Assembly: GCF_964204865.1 (NCBI RefSeq)
Contig: NC_135259.1
Location: 14,890,974-14,954,973 of the forward strand
From: Styela clava
Lineage: Eukaryota; Chordata; Ascidiacea; Stolidobranchia; Styelidae
DNA length: 64,000 bases
Direction of reading: 5' to 3'
Below, in pieces: positions 34,463-61,000 of the stretch (within the stretch, counting starts at the first letter, position 1; the number at the start of each line of letters is the position of its first letter). The notes beneath the pieces were generated by a model. The model made no database searches, was not told the origin of the DNA, and was given only the letters and a program-made list of their open reading frames with translations. A program made the translations under genes and the position numbers.

Positions 34463-36802
34463 AACAACTAAAAACGTAGTAGTCAACTTTCAGATGCCCA
34501 GCAGCTCAAACTTCCGACTGCAACATTTAACGTCGTATGATTCAAAATTTCCTTCTAAATCTCTAGATTCCGATGCCATTCAAAATTTCAAATTTTTCAC
34601 ACCCTAGATTTGATATCCACGCAAAATAATCAAGTTCATAGGTAGCAGAATATAACCAAAAAGAAAACTGAATCAAATCTAAAAGGAAAACCGTCATTTT
34701 TTACGATATTACCAAACGTGGTTAAAGTATAAAACACACCATGGTATCTTTATTTATATATGTACCAGATTTGTTAGAACTATCAGCCTCACCTTAACTA
34801 CGAACACAGAATCGATCAGAATATATTTGAATTAGTTGACGCATCTTCGACACGATTTTGAATTTTGTCGACTTTGTTGGACGCTGCGTGACACATGACG
34901 TCAACAGTTCTCTTACACTTACGTCATATTGTCTGTCAAAAATGTATTGACCACCGCTGTGTGGTGTCCAGCTACTCCGCCTGGTTGGCGACTAGATTCA
35001 CGAAAAACGGTAAATCAATTATGGATGGATAACATCAATAGGGTTGATATAACATATCGTTAGATATGTTAGATATGATCGTTAGACAGTTTCAGATTTC
35101 ATGTCTTTTTACATCGATTTTTGAGTAAATAACCCATTTTCAATTCAGTTTCGCGCGTGTATTTTAAATTTTACGAGTCGCCACAGAATTTAACACAATT
35201 CATTTGTTTTCAGATTTTCTTTAATACTATAATTTAGATTCGATGCATATAACATATTATGGATTACATTAAGCCACATTGGGTGGTGCAAGATTTCAGC
35301 GGACCTGCTGACCAAAGCTGCCCATTTCTAACGATTAAAGATATCTAGGCGCCGATTACTTCCAATACCACCACTACATAGCTGCCGAAAATATTATTAA
35401 TGAAGAGTGCAGACCTTTGGATGACCTGATAAGTAATACAGAAATAATGGAAAACATGAATCATATAGATTGCGTTGATGGCAACGTTGCAAATCAAGTG
35501 TGTTAGTGAAGTACAAGTTGGAGATTAGATTGAGTGTTCAGAATTTAGAAAGTAGGTCATATTTTTTTGCCATTGCAAATAAGAGATCTTAAGTTCAATT
35601 TTTGCTCAATATAGTACTCGTAATAGCAATGTTTGGCCGAGCATTGGCTTCCTTGTTTATCTTCGACACAATGACCAATCAGAAATAACATAACGATAAC
35701 GCAACAAATGAAATTTTAGTAGTCGTTCAGACAGTTTCTCCATTCCAGCATTCTGATAAAATTTCAACTATGATTGTTTTGTTGTTTAACTACTATTTGC
35801 GAGTTTTCAGTTATGTGTTAGTAAATATGAAATAACTCAACGGTACTTTTATTGCAAAAAGGTTTCACTTTCTGCTTAGTTTCGGTAACCAGAAAAAACG
35901 ACCCAAAAAATTGGGGATAAACCAGGCTAAAATTAGCTGTAGGTAGTATTTCAATGCAGTTGCTTGAATATTTTGAAACAAAATTGTGTATTTGAAAAGT
36001 CATACCAGTTTACAAGTCTAAGTCACTCAAGTACTGTCAAATAAACAACAAAGATATATTTTGCAATGATATATTATAGATGGTGAATAAAATTGGTTTT
36101 CAAAATCTAACTGCAGTTTCAAGTTTAAGTGGGTAGTTTAGTATCGACCATTGCGGGTCACTTAAAATAAGATTCATGTTTTGATGATGAGCCTTAGTGT
36201 TTGGTTGTTCGTTAACCTTGTTAGTAAATCATTGATATGGTTTATGACATCTCTAGTGTTAGAATCCTATCCCATGAAAATACGTTGGTATTCCTTAGTT
36301 TTGTCTTCACGAAGACCTATAAGTCGAGTGAAATTTCTGAATTTTTCTAACAGTACTAGATTTTATACAATCATCGATTTTAATGACGTATTTATTGAAA
36401 GTTATGAAATAGGTGAAACTGTTTCGGTTATATACCTGTAGTGCATGTATTGATCAGTATTAGTTATAAAACATCAATGTTATAGTTTGCAGTTTCAGAA
36501 GTGGAATGTGCCTAGTTTTGTGCTATTAGTCGAATGCGCGAGCGATATTAGGAAAGTTCTATTTTTGTAATAATTTTAGACAATTTCTAGTTTTTATTCC
36601 CGAATTATGTCACTCATGGTTTATAAATTTTCAAGTCAGATGGTTTTTACGGAAAAGTTGTGACAGGTATTTTTAGGCACAATATTATACATCAGATTAT
36701 TCCATAAATACGGAAACCATTGTCGAAATAAAATATTAAATATAAGCTACGGATACATCTGAAATCGAACAACGAAGTAAAAGTTCTAAGGACGTTGGAT
36801 TA

Positions 36803-37120
36803 CAGGGGTGAGCAAGGTTTTTGAACTAGGGGGGGGGGGGGGGGGGGGATTTTGCCTACCTCGACTGGCGGGCCATGTAAGTGTGACGTAAAAAAGTTAC
36901 ATTTTATGAACAACATTTACAGTGTTACAAAAGCAACAGTGGAAAACAATAAGCCTCGTGCCAAAACTAAATTTAACCGCAATTTCTACAAATTCTTCAA
37001 GTTATTTTTAGGTGAAGCATCAAAATTTGGTTTCATTTTGGTTGTGGCAGCAACAGGCGGGCCAGATTGAATTACCCAACGGGCCGTATTTTGCCCGCGG
37101 GTCGTATTTGCCCATGTCTG
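36803..37120. mobile_element. hAT-type element, about 318 bp, with G20 run
   Basis: It starts CAGGGGTGAGCAAGG and ends TTTGCCCATGTCTG, imperfect inverted ends of the CAGGGGTGNNCAA class. GCGGGCCATGTAAG near the left and GGCGGGCCAGATTG near the right are typical of these elements. The flanks share GTTGGA (near 36794 and 37122), a poor TSD. A run of 20 G lies at 36829-36848. Confidence 0.6.
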
Positions 37121-40100
37121 CGTTGGAACAATAAAACTAACAGCTAACTAATATGATATGCATAAATAAGCACAACCGCAAACCGGAAAAAATATTCAAT
37201 TTCATTGAAAACCTAATTGCATCGACGTTACATTAGTTTGATGGTATGTAATTATGATAACACAGTTTAATTTGATCGTGACAGATTGACATTGAATTTC
37301 AATTGATTTTTCTCGTAGTAAAGTAAATTATTTCTTCGTAATTATAATATCATTAAGTATTAGATCAAGTGTAAAATTGTCGTTTTAACCGTTTTAAAAT
37401 AGAATTTCTTTGTTATAATGCAGATAGCCAAACATGAGACAACGATTTTATTTTCTGGTAAAATTGTACCTTTTTAATTTCAACTCAGCCAATTGAGGGA
37501 TGTAGGTATCAAGTGTATTTTTACAGGATGGATGATCAAATTTCAATTAATTATGTAGAACGAATAAAACCAATGAATAATTTAATTCAGGTATCAAAAA
37601 CTTGTTTTCTTTGAAATACGATGAGATGAACATTCATTTCAGTGTAGTATTCGTGTAGTGTGAGCTCTTAGTTACTTTTGAGTTGTATAGAAGTATTTTC
37701 AGTGAATCTCTACTTTTCCAATGAAGGAGAGTTTATTTTCAATCGAAAGACAAATAAAAACTTAGGCGTGCAAGTTATTGGAATAAAAAATAAGCTCAAC
37801 TTCAATGCTATGACATCTACCCATGGAATATCTAAAAGCAATACCTTTTGCTATAGCTAATAGGTAAAGGATGTTCGGCATTAAAATATACTTTTAAAGT
37901 TTTGAACATAATTTTTTTTTGTGACTGAAATCGCGAAAATTGAGCATATTAGAATGATAAATATCATTAATAATTTGTCACTTATTCATTATATATTATT
38001 GCTTTTAGATTCTACCACATTAAGTTATGTATAAATTATCGTATCCTCGTGTTTACAGTAATCAAATTAGCGACTAATTTATATCGACTGTCATTATCAA
38101 TTTTGAGAAAATTTTAATTATTACATTACAAAAATATTTTTGCCTATTGCTTTACATGATTCGATTACAAAAGTATGTTAGTTTTACCAAAAAATTTTTT
38201 ATTACCCATTAACAAGTGTGGACCCGAGAAGTCTTCGATTGGCAAGGACTGTGGCAATTGTAAAATATTTTTATTTTACAACCCAAAATTAATTTTTTAA
38301 TCAAACCTAAAATCAAAATTTGTTATAACTAAAACAAATAATACAAATCATTAATAGCTGAGAATCTGAGTAGGATAACCTGATTTTTGGTAACGGTGAC
38401 GGTCTTTCTATTCTTGTATTGTCCCACCTGGGTAACAAACATGGGCCGTAACCAGGGGTGGGTGTTAAGTAGGTGTTACGCGCAAACATGGGCCTAACCA
38501 GAGGGGGGGGGGATGAAATGTAAATAAGATTTTTTCGTGTTATACATACCAATTTTTCATAGCTTGAATCGCCTTTTGGGACGTTCAAGAATCTTGAAAA
38601 TCCCCGTTTGCCAGCCTCGGGCCATACCCGCTAGCTGTTACAGACTAGCTTAGCATTTAGAAATTTCGGACTCCCCCTCTTTGAAAATTCCTGGCGACTC
38701 CCCTGGTGGTGGTGGCAAACAAACCTCACTTGTCCTAGCCTGAAATAAAAAGAACGAAGAAAAACAGATCAGTTCGGGGTAATGACAGGATTGTACAACG
38801 ATATAATTCGTCACGAATTGCAAGCTTGAAACGTTTTGTATGAGACTGTTTATATTTACTTCAAAATTGAGGTAACTTTTGTTGAAGTTTTTAAAGCTGT
38901 GAATCATGGACGAAATGTACCTAAGATATGAGCAATATTTATCTAGCCCCATTAGCACGAAACTAAGCTTCTAAATATGAAGTAAAATAAATAGCATTTT
39001 AGTGTAGTGATGTACCAATAAACTAATTCCGTTAGATCTTGATCAAAAATTGTTGTCAGATTGATGTTTTTGCGGTATCCCGCAAGTACTCACAATTTCA
39101 GGTATGTCACCAAACTTTAAACGTTTGAATATACAACCGTTTATTTGCTGAAATCTTTTAGTGACCTTCAAAGACTTTCACTTTAAATTTTTTAGGATTA
39201 TTCCACGTAGAATCAAAGTACGTTTTTCCATGGTTGGCCTACTCTAGTTATTACCACATATGTACGTTTGTTTATGGCCTGTGTTAAAATATGTACAATT
39301 TACTAACAGTAAATGTATATATGTAAAAAACACATCGCGACGGATGATGAGAAACATTTATGATATATTGAGTAAGGGTGAAATATTATGAAATGCCATT
39401 ATTTGCAATCATGTGATTGAATGCCGTATTTGTTTAAGAGCTCCGGCTGTATTGACATTAAACGATTGTTTAGAGATTTGTCGTTACATCGGTATCAGGA
39501 ATTGCCTGACGTGGTTTCTATTCAGCTGAAGATCGCAGAGAAAGAACAAAATATAGAACATGACAAGTTCTAATTTAGCAATTTTGTGGGCTACACATAT
39601 CGGGTTCAATTTTATTTTCATCACCTCACCCAGGGTGAAATAGATTGGGTAGACAATGCGGAACCGGAAATATTGAGGTCATAGAAATTGTAGATGTTAA
39701 CTTATTGGTAGGCATCATTGGCTGCTAACATAGTGCTTTGCTCGGACGTGAATAAGCGTCATATATATAGAGAAAAAAGCTGAGTCTAAACAGTGAGATC
39801 CACACAGAGGAGTTTCAATATGGACAAATAAATGATTTTGAACTCAATTCAGAACATTCAACATTAATAAGTGAATATGGTTTAACAGCTGTTAGTCGGA
39901 TACACCTTTACGTTTAGATAAGAAATTTGGTCACAATGTCAGGTGTTTCCTACATTTTGGGGTCGCAATTGAGACCGACCGACCGACTGTTGGAGCAATT
40001 ATAGAAAACCGAATGATAGTTCACTCAGGAATCATTAAAACACAGACTATAGGCGTTGGAATTGCGTGCATAGAAGTGTGCGTTACGATTTTGCAATTAA

Positions 40101-42608
40101 AAGACGTCAGAAAACCTGGAAAGCTAACTATTTGACCTTATATGGCGGATGTCTTATGACAGCAGATGACCTTATACCCTTTTCATTTTGCACTAATGTC
40201 GAAGGTAAATTTTCAATCTTAACTAATTTTGCCTTTTCTTACTTTTGTTTGTTGTTTTTATAATATTTCAAACTATTATTAAGTACAGGATTATAATGTT
40301 CATATTTTGAACTATTCAAGGATGTGTCGTCATTTTTATTAATTTCCGTTTTTACTAAAAACATGCGTGGTCTGCATATACTGTAAACTAAAGTGCATGT
40401 AAGTGCATTAGCTAAATATGCTAATTTTGATTCTAACTGCACTGTTAAGTATTGTAGAAAACTTTAATGTAATTTCAATGTATTAGACTTGATAATAGGG
40501 GTGTACATGTAGACAATTTATTCCTCGGGTTTGCTTGGTATGGAAGAACATCATCTAGCCAAATAAACTAGAATTGAAAATGTTGTATTACTCCAAAATC
40601 GAATATAGTTTACAAATTTTTCCAAAAAGTAAATCGTGAATTTCCATGTGAATAAAAGTCAACTTGGTGACGAAAAATGAAAAACTTTGCCACAAAAATT
40701 ACCTCAATACGTAACACTTCGATGAGGTTCACTCACGGAAGTCCAGAATACGATGCGATTACCGGTGCCCAGATACTGTCTAATACATTGACCTTATAGT
40801 GAGGTGATTCACAATATAATTTCAATATAAAATTACAATAAAATATAAGTAAATTTGTGAATATTTTGAAATATCGTGCAGTTGATTAAATAGAAAATTG
40901 ATTCGCAACAACATCATTACGAATACCTCGTAAAACGCCCAACGTAAAAAGTTTAAGCAATAAAAAATGTGTAATTAATAAGTATTTAATAGTTCATTAT
41001 TTTATTATATTATACATGAGATAATGTTGACTGACCTCGTTGTATATTAGTAGAGCGGAACATTTTAAATACTTTTAAAAAATCGGTGATTTACATGCAT
41101 TTTACAGTTACCATATATCAAATCAACAAACGAATTCAGTTGTTGAAAATATGTGTAACTAAACGGTACGTGTACAAATGTATTATTATCTTTGTGTCAA
41201 GACTGAACGGAAACCTTCGTTATGTCACATAACAATTATCTAGATATGCATTAACGCATTGAAGTTTGTTAATTTTACTATTTTTCTTGTAGTTATATAA
41301 ACATCTGCATGTACCCGAATTAGGGCTTATCAACAAGTTTCGTACACATTAGATTGTTTGCGAAAGTTGAATTTATGCATTTTAAAACAATGCAGTTTAG
41401 GTAAATAACTCAAACAAAGAGAATATATGACACTTGCAACATATTTGTGGATTTAGAAATAAATATAGATTGTTATGCAGTCTACCCCAGAACACGAAAT
41501 TATGTAAACACAAATAAAAGCCGTAATTCTTCACGTAGAACAGAAGAACATTAACGATGACTGGGATTGCGAGGATAATAGTTATATTGGGATATTGCCT
41601 GAATTGGGAGGGATTTATACTGAAAAGAATGTACCAAAGGGTGCTTCCATGTCTTTAGTTGCGAGGTTATTTTACGTGTTTCAACCCCACGGAACCACGG
41701 TTTCTGAAATATCCGACACCAAATAACTTCAAGCAAGCTATACTGATACTTTGATGAGAATTTTGTTGGAAAAGCGGATAACTTGTCCTTTATATACTTT
41801 TTTATATGCAGTATATTTCAGTTATATTGAATGACCCTAAAAATATTCCATAGAAAATGGTAGCCAGCAATGAAACTTTTTTTTTGAATATCAAAATTAA
41901 TGTTTGTCAATTTGAGTGACGTACATATGTTACAGTATTTTTGGACATGGTTGCTTTATATTTTATACAATGCAGTTTCGTCTGGTCTCTATTTTTAGAA
42001 ATAGCAATGACTAGTGTACAGGAAAGCATTAATGTTTTGGGATATAAAGATGCGTGTGGCAATGGTATAGAATTTGTATAATATGAAAATAGCCCGAATA
42101 CTTAGTCAAGAAGTAAAGTATAACGGGGAATTTCTGCAAAAATGATGGCAATCCTTGTCAAAAGATTTCAATTTGTTAGAACGTTATTTTTTTGTCATCA
42201 TAGTAATTCCTATGTGTACATCAAACATGCTATTTATATGCATGATAACAAAAAGCATATTTTAACGAAAATAACTATAAATAGCTCGTAAATAAAAGGA
42301 TCATATATTTGTAACATTAAAATAATCATCGATTTTATTCCAAATCTTATTTTTCATGATGATTTTTTGTCAATAATTTTATCTATTTGTGACAGATATC
42401 TTGATAGAATAAGATACACTTCAAGTCTAGTTTATATTCCTGCAACACGTCAGCCATCTGCTTGCATTATTGTTTATTCATGAGCTGTATCTGATTGTGA
42501 CGTTTTCATAAAAATAAAATAAAGAAACAAAAGAGTGAGGAGCAAAAAACGAGCAGATTCGTTCTATTACTAAGAAGTCTATGCTTATAACGTTGCAGCG
42601 TCCGGGTA

Positions 42609-55099
<12,491 letters not shown>

Positions 55100-56394
55100 G
55101 GATACATTTTGATTCATATATAAATAATTTTTGTTTTTGAACGTTCGGAAATTTGAGAGGGGTTCTTACCGTAACAAAAAGTAGTGGGATACCCAAACAA
55201 TTAAACATTACGTTGGTAAAGTTGCGATGATCTTGTGCGTTATGGGTAATTTTTGATTCTAAAACTCTAATAACGACTCAATTTTTGAGCAATATATAAG
55301 TTACTTGAAACAACAATCTTTCGAATTGTATGTTTTCTAATTCGCATAAGCCGATACCATCAAGTTCAAAGACATTCATGGTTTTTGAAATATATTCCAT
55401 TGCGTCTCTCGTTAATTTCTGATGATTCTCTACTTTACTACTTTCTACATTCCAAATTATTCATATCGTAGTTTTTGATATTGATTTGTGAAGAACAAAT
55501 GACTAAATTGGTTAATTAATTAATTCTGAGATTCGTCAAATCGTTCAGCATCTAATTTGAAATTATCTTACAATATTTGATTTAGGAAATTTCAAACAAG
55601 CTCAAAATAAGAGTTTAATCGTTTGAAATGACATATTGTTCCCTGTCAGTATTGACAACTTACATTCACCCATTCTGGTCTTTGAGTATTGAATAGTTTC
55701 AAAATTTGAAGTTTGAATATCGTTTTACGAATCGAAGAATTGCCATTATAAATTAGGCTTATTTCAATTTATGAGCCGAATCAAAACTTTTAACCCCAAT
55801 GAACTTGCCTTTTCAGAGTGGCAGCATGATCCAACCAAGCGCGACAAATCTTATTCTTGAATCAAATGTTTTTAAACTAACTCTCACTGTTCTAATTATT
55901 CTACTAATTATTTGTTTGTATTTTATTTTGATTTTTAAAATCCTTTGTAAAATTTTCCTGAAATTTTTCTCATTTCCATTTTCATTGATCTCGATAATTT
56001 TTAATAAATGCGAATCGAAATCGCGCTTTTGTTGTTTATGGTAGAGGTGGTAATGAGGGGGAGAAAACTACGTTACGCGTATTTTTGAGATACAGGAAAC
56101 TCGTAAGACAGCAACTTTTTTGAATTGCATGGTATAGTCTCGTTTATTCCTGCTATAACATCTTTGCATTATACTCACAGGGAACCACTAGCACGAAGGC
56201 GTTGAGGAAGGATATCATTTTACGTCGCCAGTATTTGATTTGCTTTTATCTATATTTATAGTTATAGCCTACCATTCAGACAACTGAACAATCGCACTGT
56301 TTAATTCTTAAATCTTCTGAAATAAATAACTGGGGTTCCGCTTTGACAAGAAATACTTCAAACCAACTTGGTTGCATCAATAATTGATACCATG

Positions 56395-56525
56395 TTTGAT
56401 AACTAGACTAACTGGACAGGATACCTGGCTAACCAATCCCATACCAGACATGGACTGGTAACCGGACGCGAGGCCGTGTTACTCCGTAAAATTACGCCGT
56501 CTTATCGACTTTAGTAATAATATAT
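56395..56525 (+). repeat. tRNA-derived SINE, 3' fragment
   Basis: CCAATCCCATACCAGACATG, GACTGGTAACCGGACGCGAG, GGCCGTGTTACTCC and TTACGCCGTCTTATCGACTT match the 3' half of the SINE at 12879-13196. The tail is replaced by TA-rich sequence. Confidence 0.7.
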
Positions 56526-56708
56526 AATAACATATATATTCTGGAGTTGAAACCCATTACACTTTTGGTCGGATATATTTTATGAGCATCAATGTACAGC
56601 ACGAACAAACGCAGCATGGTAATTGACGAGTTTATTAGCCTCACTTGCTAAGCATGATGTTGATAAAAAAAATCTATTAATTAAGTAATATTCTGACGGC
56701 AGTATCCC

Positions 56709-56790
56709 CGTCAGCAACCGTGGCGCATGGAAAGCGTTTAGGTGCCGTTAAACGTAACTCTAGTGCGTTTGAATCCAAGAGGATATACCA
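56709..56790 (+). repeat. Possible SINE tRNA-like head
   Basis: GTGGCGCATGGAAAGCGTTTAGG and, about 50 bp later, GTGCGTTTGAATCCAAG line up with the A-box and B-box regions of the SINE head at 12879. The B box is imperfect (GTTTGAATCC). It may be a decayed head or a second tRNA-related family. Confidence 0.4.
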
Positions 56791-57128
56791 GGCTGTGATG
56801 ATAGTCGGGGAAAGGAAGTGGTAGTCAGAGTTCTGGAGTCAATAAAAGGAGCAAAAATATCTGGCCAAAAATCAGGTGGTGGCATAGGAAGGTCAGGATC
56901 AGTGGCGGAAAGAAGTATATAGTGGCCAATATGTAGGATGAAGTGAGCAAGCCGGTTGACAGCCAGACTATGATCAGTGGCATTAAGAAGAACAGAGTTG
57001 CCAGGAGACAGGGAAATAATATAGGAAGAAAGAAAGTCATTCAAACAGTCGGACTGGGATTGGTGGCAGAAGAACAGAGTGCCCAGGATACAGACAGTAA
57101 AAAATTGTGTAGGCTGCTCTGTGAAGGT

Positions 57129-57233
57129 ACAGGAGTTAGGGTGAGGTAAGTCAGTAAATAAACAACGAGTTCGACGCCCTACAGGAGTTAGGGTGAGGTA
57201 ACTCAATAAATAAACAAAAAGCTCGTCGCCCGT
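57129..57233. repeat. 52-bp tandem duplication, two copies
   Basis: ACAGGAGTTAGGGTGAGGTAA starts at 57129 and again at 57181. Each copy continues with TCAGTAAATAAACAACGAGT or TCAATAAATAAACAAAAAGC and ends near CGACGCCC or CGTCGCCC. Copies are about 90% alike by eye. Confidence 0.8.
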
Positions 57234-57724
57234 ACCGATAGCTCTACACACACTTACTTCGTCTACCAACGTTGGTAAAAAATAGATAATTTTTCTCAAA
57301 ATAATCTACGGAACCAGCAAAAAATTTATTCATTCCTAATCGTGCATTTTTAAGCCTACAGAGATCACCCGCCACTAATGCAAAAAATGGAAGACTGGAG
57401 AAATGACGCCACGTTTTTAAATAAGAAATTAGTAATTATAGAGTTGGGGTGATGAATACATAAAAATAAATACGTATATACATTGGGTACGAGTAGCACA
57501 TTTCTAAGCTACCAATTAGGGTGGTCAAATTTGTATTTAAATATACCCATTATATTATCTTACAAATGCCTCAACCTTTCCCCGACGTACGCTTCAATAA
57601 TATCATTGACATGCTCGAACCGTATAAAGCTTGAAAGTTTGCGTAATTGCACACAAAGAAGGTCGAGTATGACGGTCAGAACGTGCGTGAGGTTAGAGTG
57701 GATCAAGTGCAGGATTAGTGAGTA

Positions 57725-58075
57725 GAAGGCGGTTGGATTAGGATACACCAGGTTGGGTGGTTGAGGGCAGGAAAGGGGTTTAGGGAAAGGGGGGTGGGGC
57801 AAGTGGGTCGAGGATAGAAAGGCTAAGAGAGAAAAGGAAAGCTGAGGAAGATAGAGCGGCGAGTCGGGGATAGGGAATCCGAAAAGGATGGTTGGTTGGC
57901 GATAGGAAAGCTATGAAGGATAGGATAGTTGTTTGAGGAAAGGAAGATAGGACAGTGGGTCAAAGATAGGAAGGCTGGGGGAGATGAGTCGGCGATATAA
58001 AACTGGATGGAACAGAGCAGGAAGTCTGGGAGAGGTAGGGCAGTGGGTCGAAGATAAGAAGGTTGAGGAGTGGTA
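57725..58075. repeat. Purine-rich degenerate minisatellite
   Basis: The + strand is strongly purine-biased and repeats a theme like GGGTCGARGATAGRAAGGCT with a G/A-rich spacer. Examples are GGGTCGAGGATAGAAAGGCT, GAGTCGGGGATAGGGAATCC, GGGTCAAAGATAGGAAGGCT and GGGTCGAAGATAAGAAGGTT. Unit length is irregular, about 25-60 bp. The asymmetry extends over roughly 350 bp. The antisense open frames here are Pro/Ser/Leu-rich translations of the repeat and are not counted as genes. Confidence 0.7.
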
Positions 58076-61000
58076 TAATTGCGGACGTAAGACAGCACCT
58101 AATTCCTTCAATGCGCGGAAGAAAACATACTTATGCGCAGCTATTGTATAGAAACGATACCAACATTTATTAGGAAAACAATTCGATGGTCTACTTTGTG
58201 TCGATAAACATTTTTAACAATTTATAAATTCACTGTACATCTAAAAATCTGAAACTTCGCCGTGCACGTTCGAGCGGACCGCATACCGCCAGGCAAATAG
58301 CCACGCAAGCGCTGAACCGCGGTTTACCTGTATATCGGTAATTGATTTGTTTATGGGAATCAAGTACAATCGGAGTCAGCCTAATAAATGCCATGTGATG
58401 TAACAATCCGAGACGTTGGAAAGTAATAAAGCTCCCAGGCAGCGTTGTTATGTTGACAGCGTTGTTATGACTCCGAAACAGTCATTTGTCATTGTTATTT
58501 TCTATTTTGTTTATGCATATCTTTGCTAAAAATTAAGACAATATTGTAATTTACGATAACAAGCAGGGATCAATGGTATCCGACTTAATATTGTTTATTA
58601 CTCGCTTTGCGTAGATTCGTTACAATCAAAAATGTAGTTTCTGTATACGTTGAAATTTATATACTTTTGCAAATGGTTGGATTTAGTAATGTATATATAA
58701 TCCTTCTGCATCGAGGAAGTATAACGAGGAAGTACTGCTCATATTTATTAAATGATGAAACAGTTACGGGGCAACGTAGCATAAACAAAAGAGTTCATTA
58801 CTCAATAATCTAATGTTTATCTTATACCATACATGGCACTGGGAATCGTTAAAAGCAAGGTCACATATACGCCCGCATTACTAGCTGAATAAAAATTATA
58901 TTTTATAATTTTTTATCAAGAAAAAGACCAAAGTTGTCACAGTGGAGCTTATCAGTAAGAAAGAATAGTTGTTATTTCAAGCTCTTTTGTGCTCAACAAG
59001 GCTTGTCAGTACAGAATGGTGTTTTTCATCCAAAATTTGCGACAGTCTATCATAGTGGGAGAAGGAACTCAAAAAGAATTTTCGATGTTAGATCGAGACT
59101 TTAAATCTATTAAACTCAAGTCTAAATATTATTTCTGGAGCTCCTACACTTGGGGTAATGAGTAGTATTTATATATATATTGTTCGGCATAATCCTATGA
59201 ATTATTAGTGAGCTTGTTGGTGACGACAGAAATATCAATCGCTAAAATTTGATATCGATTCTGATTCAGAATATTTTTTAAGTAGGACGAAGCCTTATAT
59301 TCCAACTATCCTTTCGAGGACGTGAATTGTTTTCCTGATAATATCACATATTGATTTATTTGGGGTTTGTATTGGCGGGTTTTATTGTGACGTTGGTACC
59401 ACTTTGGAATGTCATTTCAATTGGTGCCGCGTTGGTAATCTCAAGAAGACATTCTCATAGAATTCATTTACCAACCCTGACTAAAATCATTGAGATTGCA
59501 TACTAATGTGTCTTTGTGATGTACTTATGTGGAGTAGTGACGCTCTGCTTTATTCTACGTCCATTTTTACTATATATACAGTATTTCGGTTTATGATTTA
59601 TGCCAAATATCATATTACGTTTGTTTGCAGACAGGTATTGCCAGCTCAGGTTGTTCATGATACCATAATGATAATATGTAGGTGGTAATGTGAAATAGTA
59701 CAACGCATTTGATCTCATTCAATGACCGAGCTCTCATATTAGGGTATTTTGCATATCGAGATTGATATCAAATGATAGACAGGATACGTTCGCTCAGTGC
59801 GCACGTATACAGGTTTTATGAAAGCCATTGTGTTATAGATAATGTGGCGGATAAGTCCGCGACCAAATTCGACAATAGGCTGAGCGTTGCAAGATGAGGT
59901 AACATTGTTCCGAATGGCGGCTTATTGGGTGAATACTACATGGCCACTCAACTTGCGGACCGCTGTCCGAATCCAGACCTTTCAAGTATTTGATTCGGAC
60001 CGCACCTAATTCTTTACTTTGGATCATTATTCCCACTTTTAAAGTTTCATTTTATAAAATGACTTTTATAGTTTTGAATATATATGTAAAGAACTATAAC
60101 ACCATAATAACAATCTTGATTAGCTAATATTAATTAGCCGGTCGAGAAAGTGCGCGTCTAATGATGCCGAATTATAATTCCTTGAAATACCGGATCCAAA
60201 TAATTTTGAAGCTTTGTATGCGGATCCTCGGTAAAAATAGTTGAGTAGCCCTGTGCTATAGTATAGTATATATATTGAAAACAATTAATCCAGCATTACA
60301 GACAATATTTGCTTCAACTAATTCAAGGTCAGTATCACCATTGGACTCGGTGATGTATTCTAAGAATTATTGCTACAGTAGTCTATTTCACGGAGACTTG
60401 AGTCAGTGTTCAGGTCGTTATGTTCAGGAAAGAAATATGCTTCGTCAGAATTTCCGCCCACACTGTCACATTGTGCTTGTTCAGTTCTACAATAATCAGA
60501 TTATATGTTAAATGTGTTCAAAACTAAGAAGCTCATACTCGGCCATCCGTTATGCTTGAGAATTTATAGTCATTTCCTTGGTGGGAGCATTTAGCAATAT
60601 ATTTGTGCTGAAAATGAGTCATGTGCTTGAATTAGCAGGTTTGGAAAAATAGATATAATGCGTCAGACTTTTCGTTATAAACGTTATTGTTTGTATGAGC
60701 TGAGTAGTAGTGGAAATTTACTGGTCGACAAAAGGCCTTGTAGCACCCGCAGGTTGTATTTCGTTTGGGCAGAGTTGAGATTCAAATCATCAAAAAGAAA
60801 TTTTGTTTAGCTTTTGAGTCCATGAGAGTACCTTGAACGTTTGTATCATTGCTTCAAAATTGTGGCCAAATTCAGTCGCCTAAACTAGGTATTAGGCATT
60901 TTTTGAAAATATAATTTGTTTGAATTGTTTCTGTTTGGCCCGCTGCATCACGTTACCTCAAAATTCACTTAGCATTTTCTACATATTTATTTAAAAAAAA

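Larger units (their letters stand above)
31342..42608. other. Gene-poor 11.3-kb intergenic region
   Basis: I found no exon set with splice signals and a recognisable product. It holds a hAT-like element at 36803-37120 and a GGTTGAGAACCACTG hAT-type right end near 32833-32847. A 57-codon ORF with a hydrophobic segment is at 34286-34462. A G-rich patch near 38500 sits in repetitive-looking text. PLEKHD1 promoter elements probably lie in the right part, but no TATA box is clear. Non-coding or lineage-specific genes cannot be excluded. Confidence 0.6.

Noticed and set aside
56760..57299. 179-codon minus-strand frame, Leu/Pro/Ser-rich
   Set aside because: It overlaps the 52-bp duplication and purine-rich repeat text. 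Composition explains the open frame, and no domain is visible.
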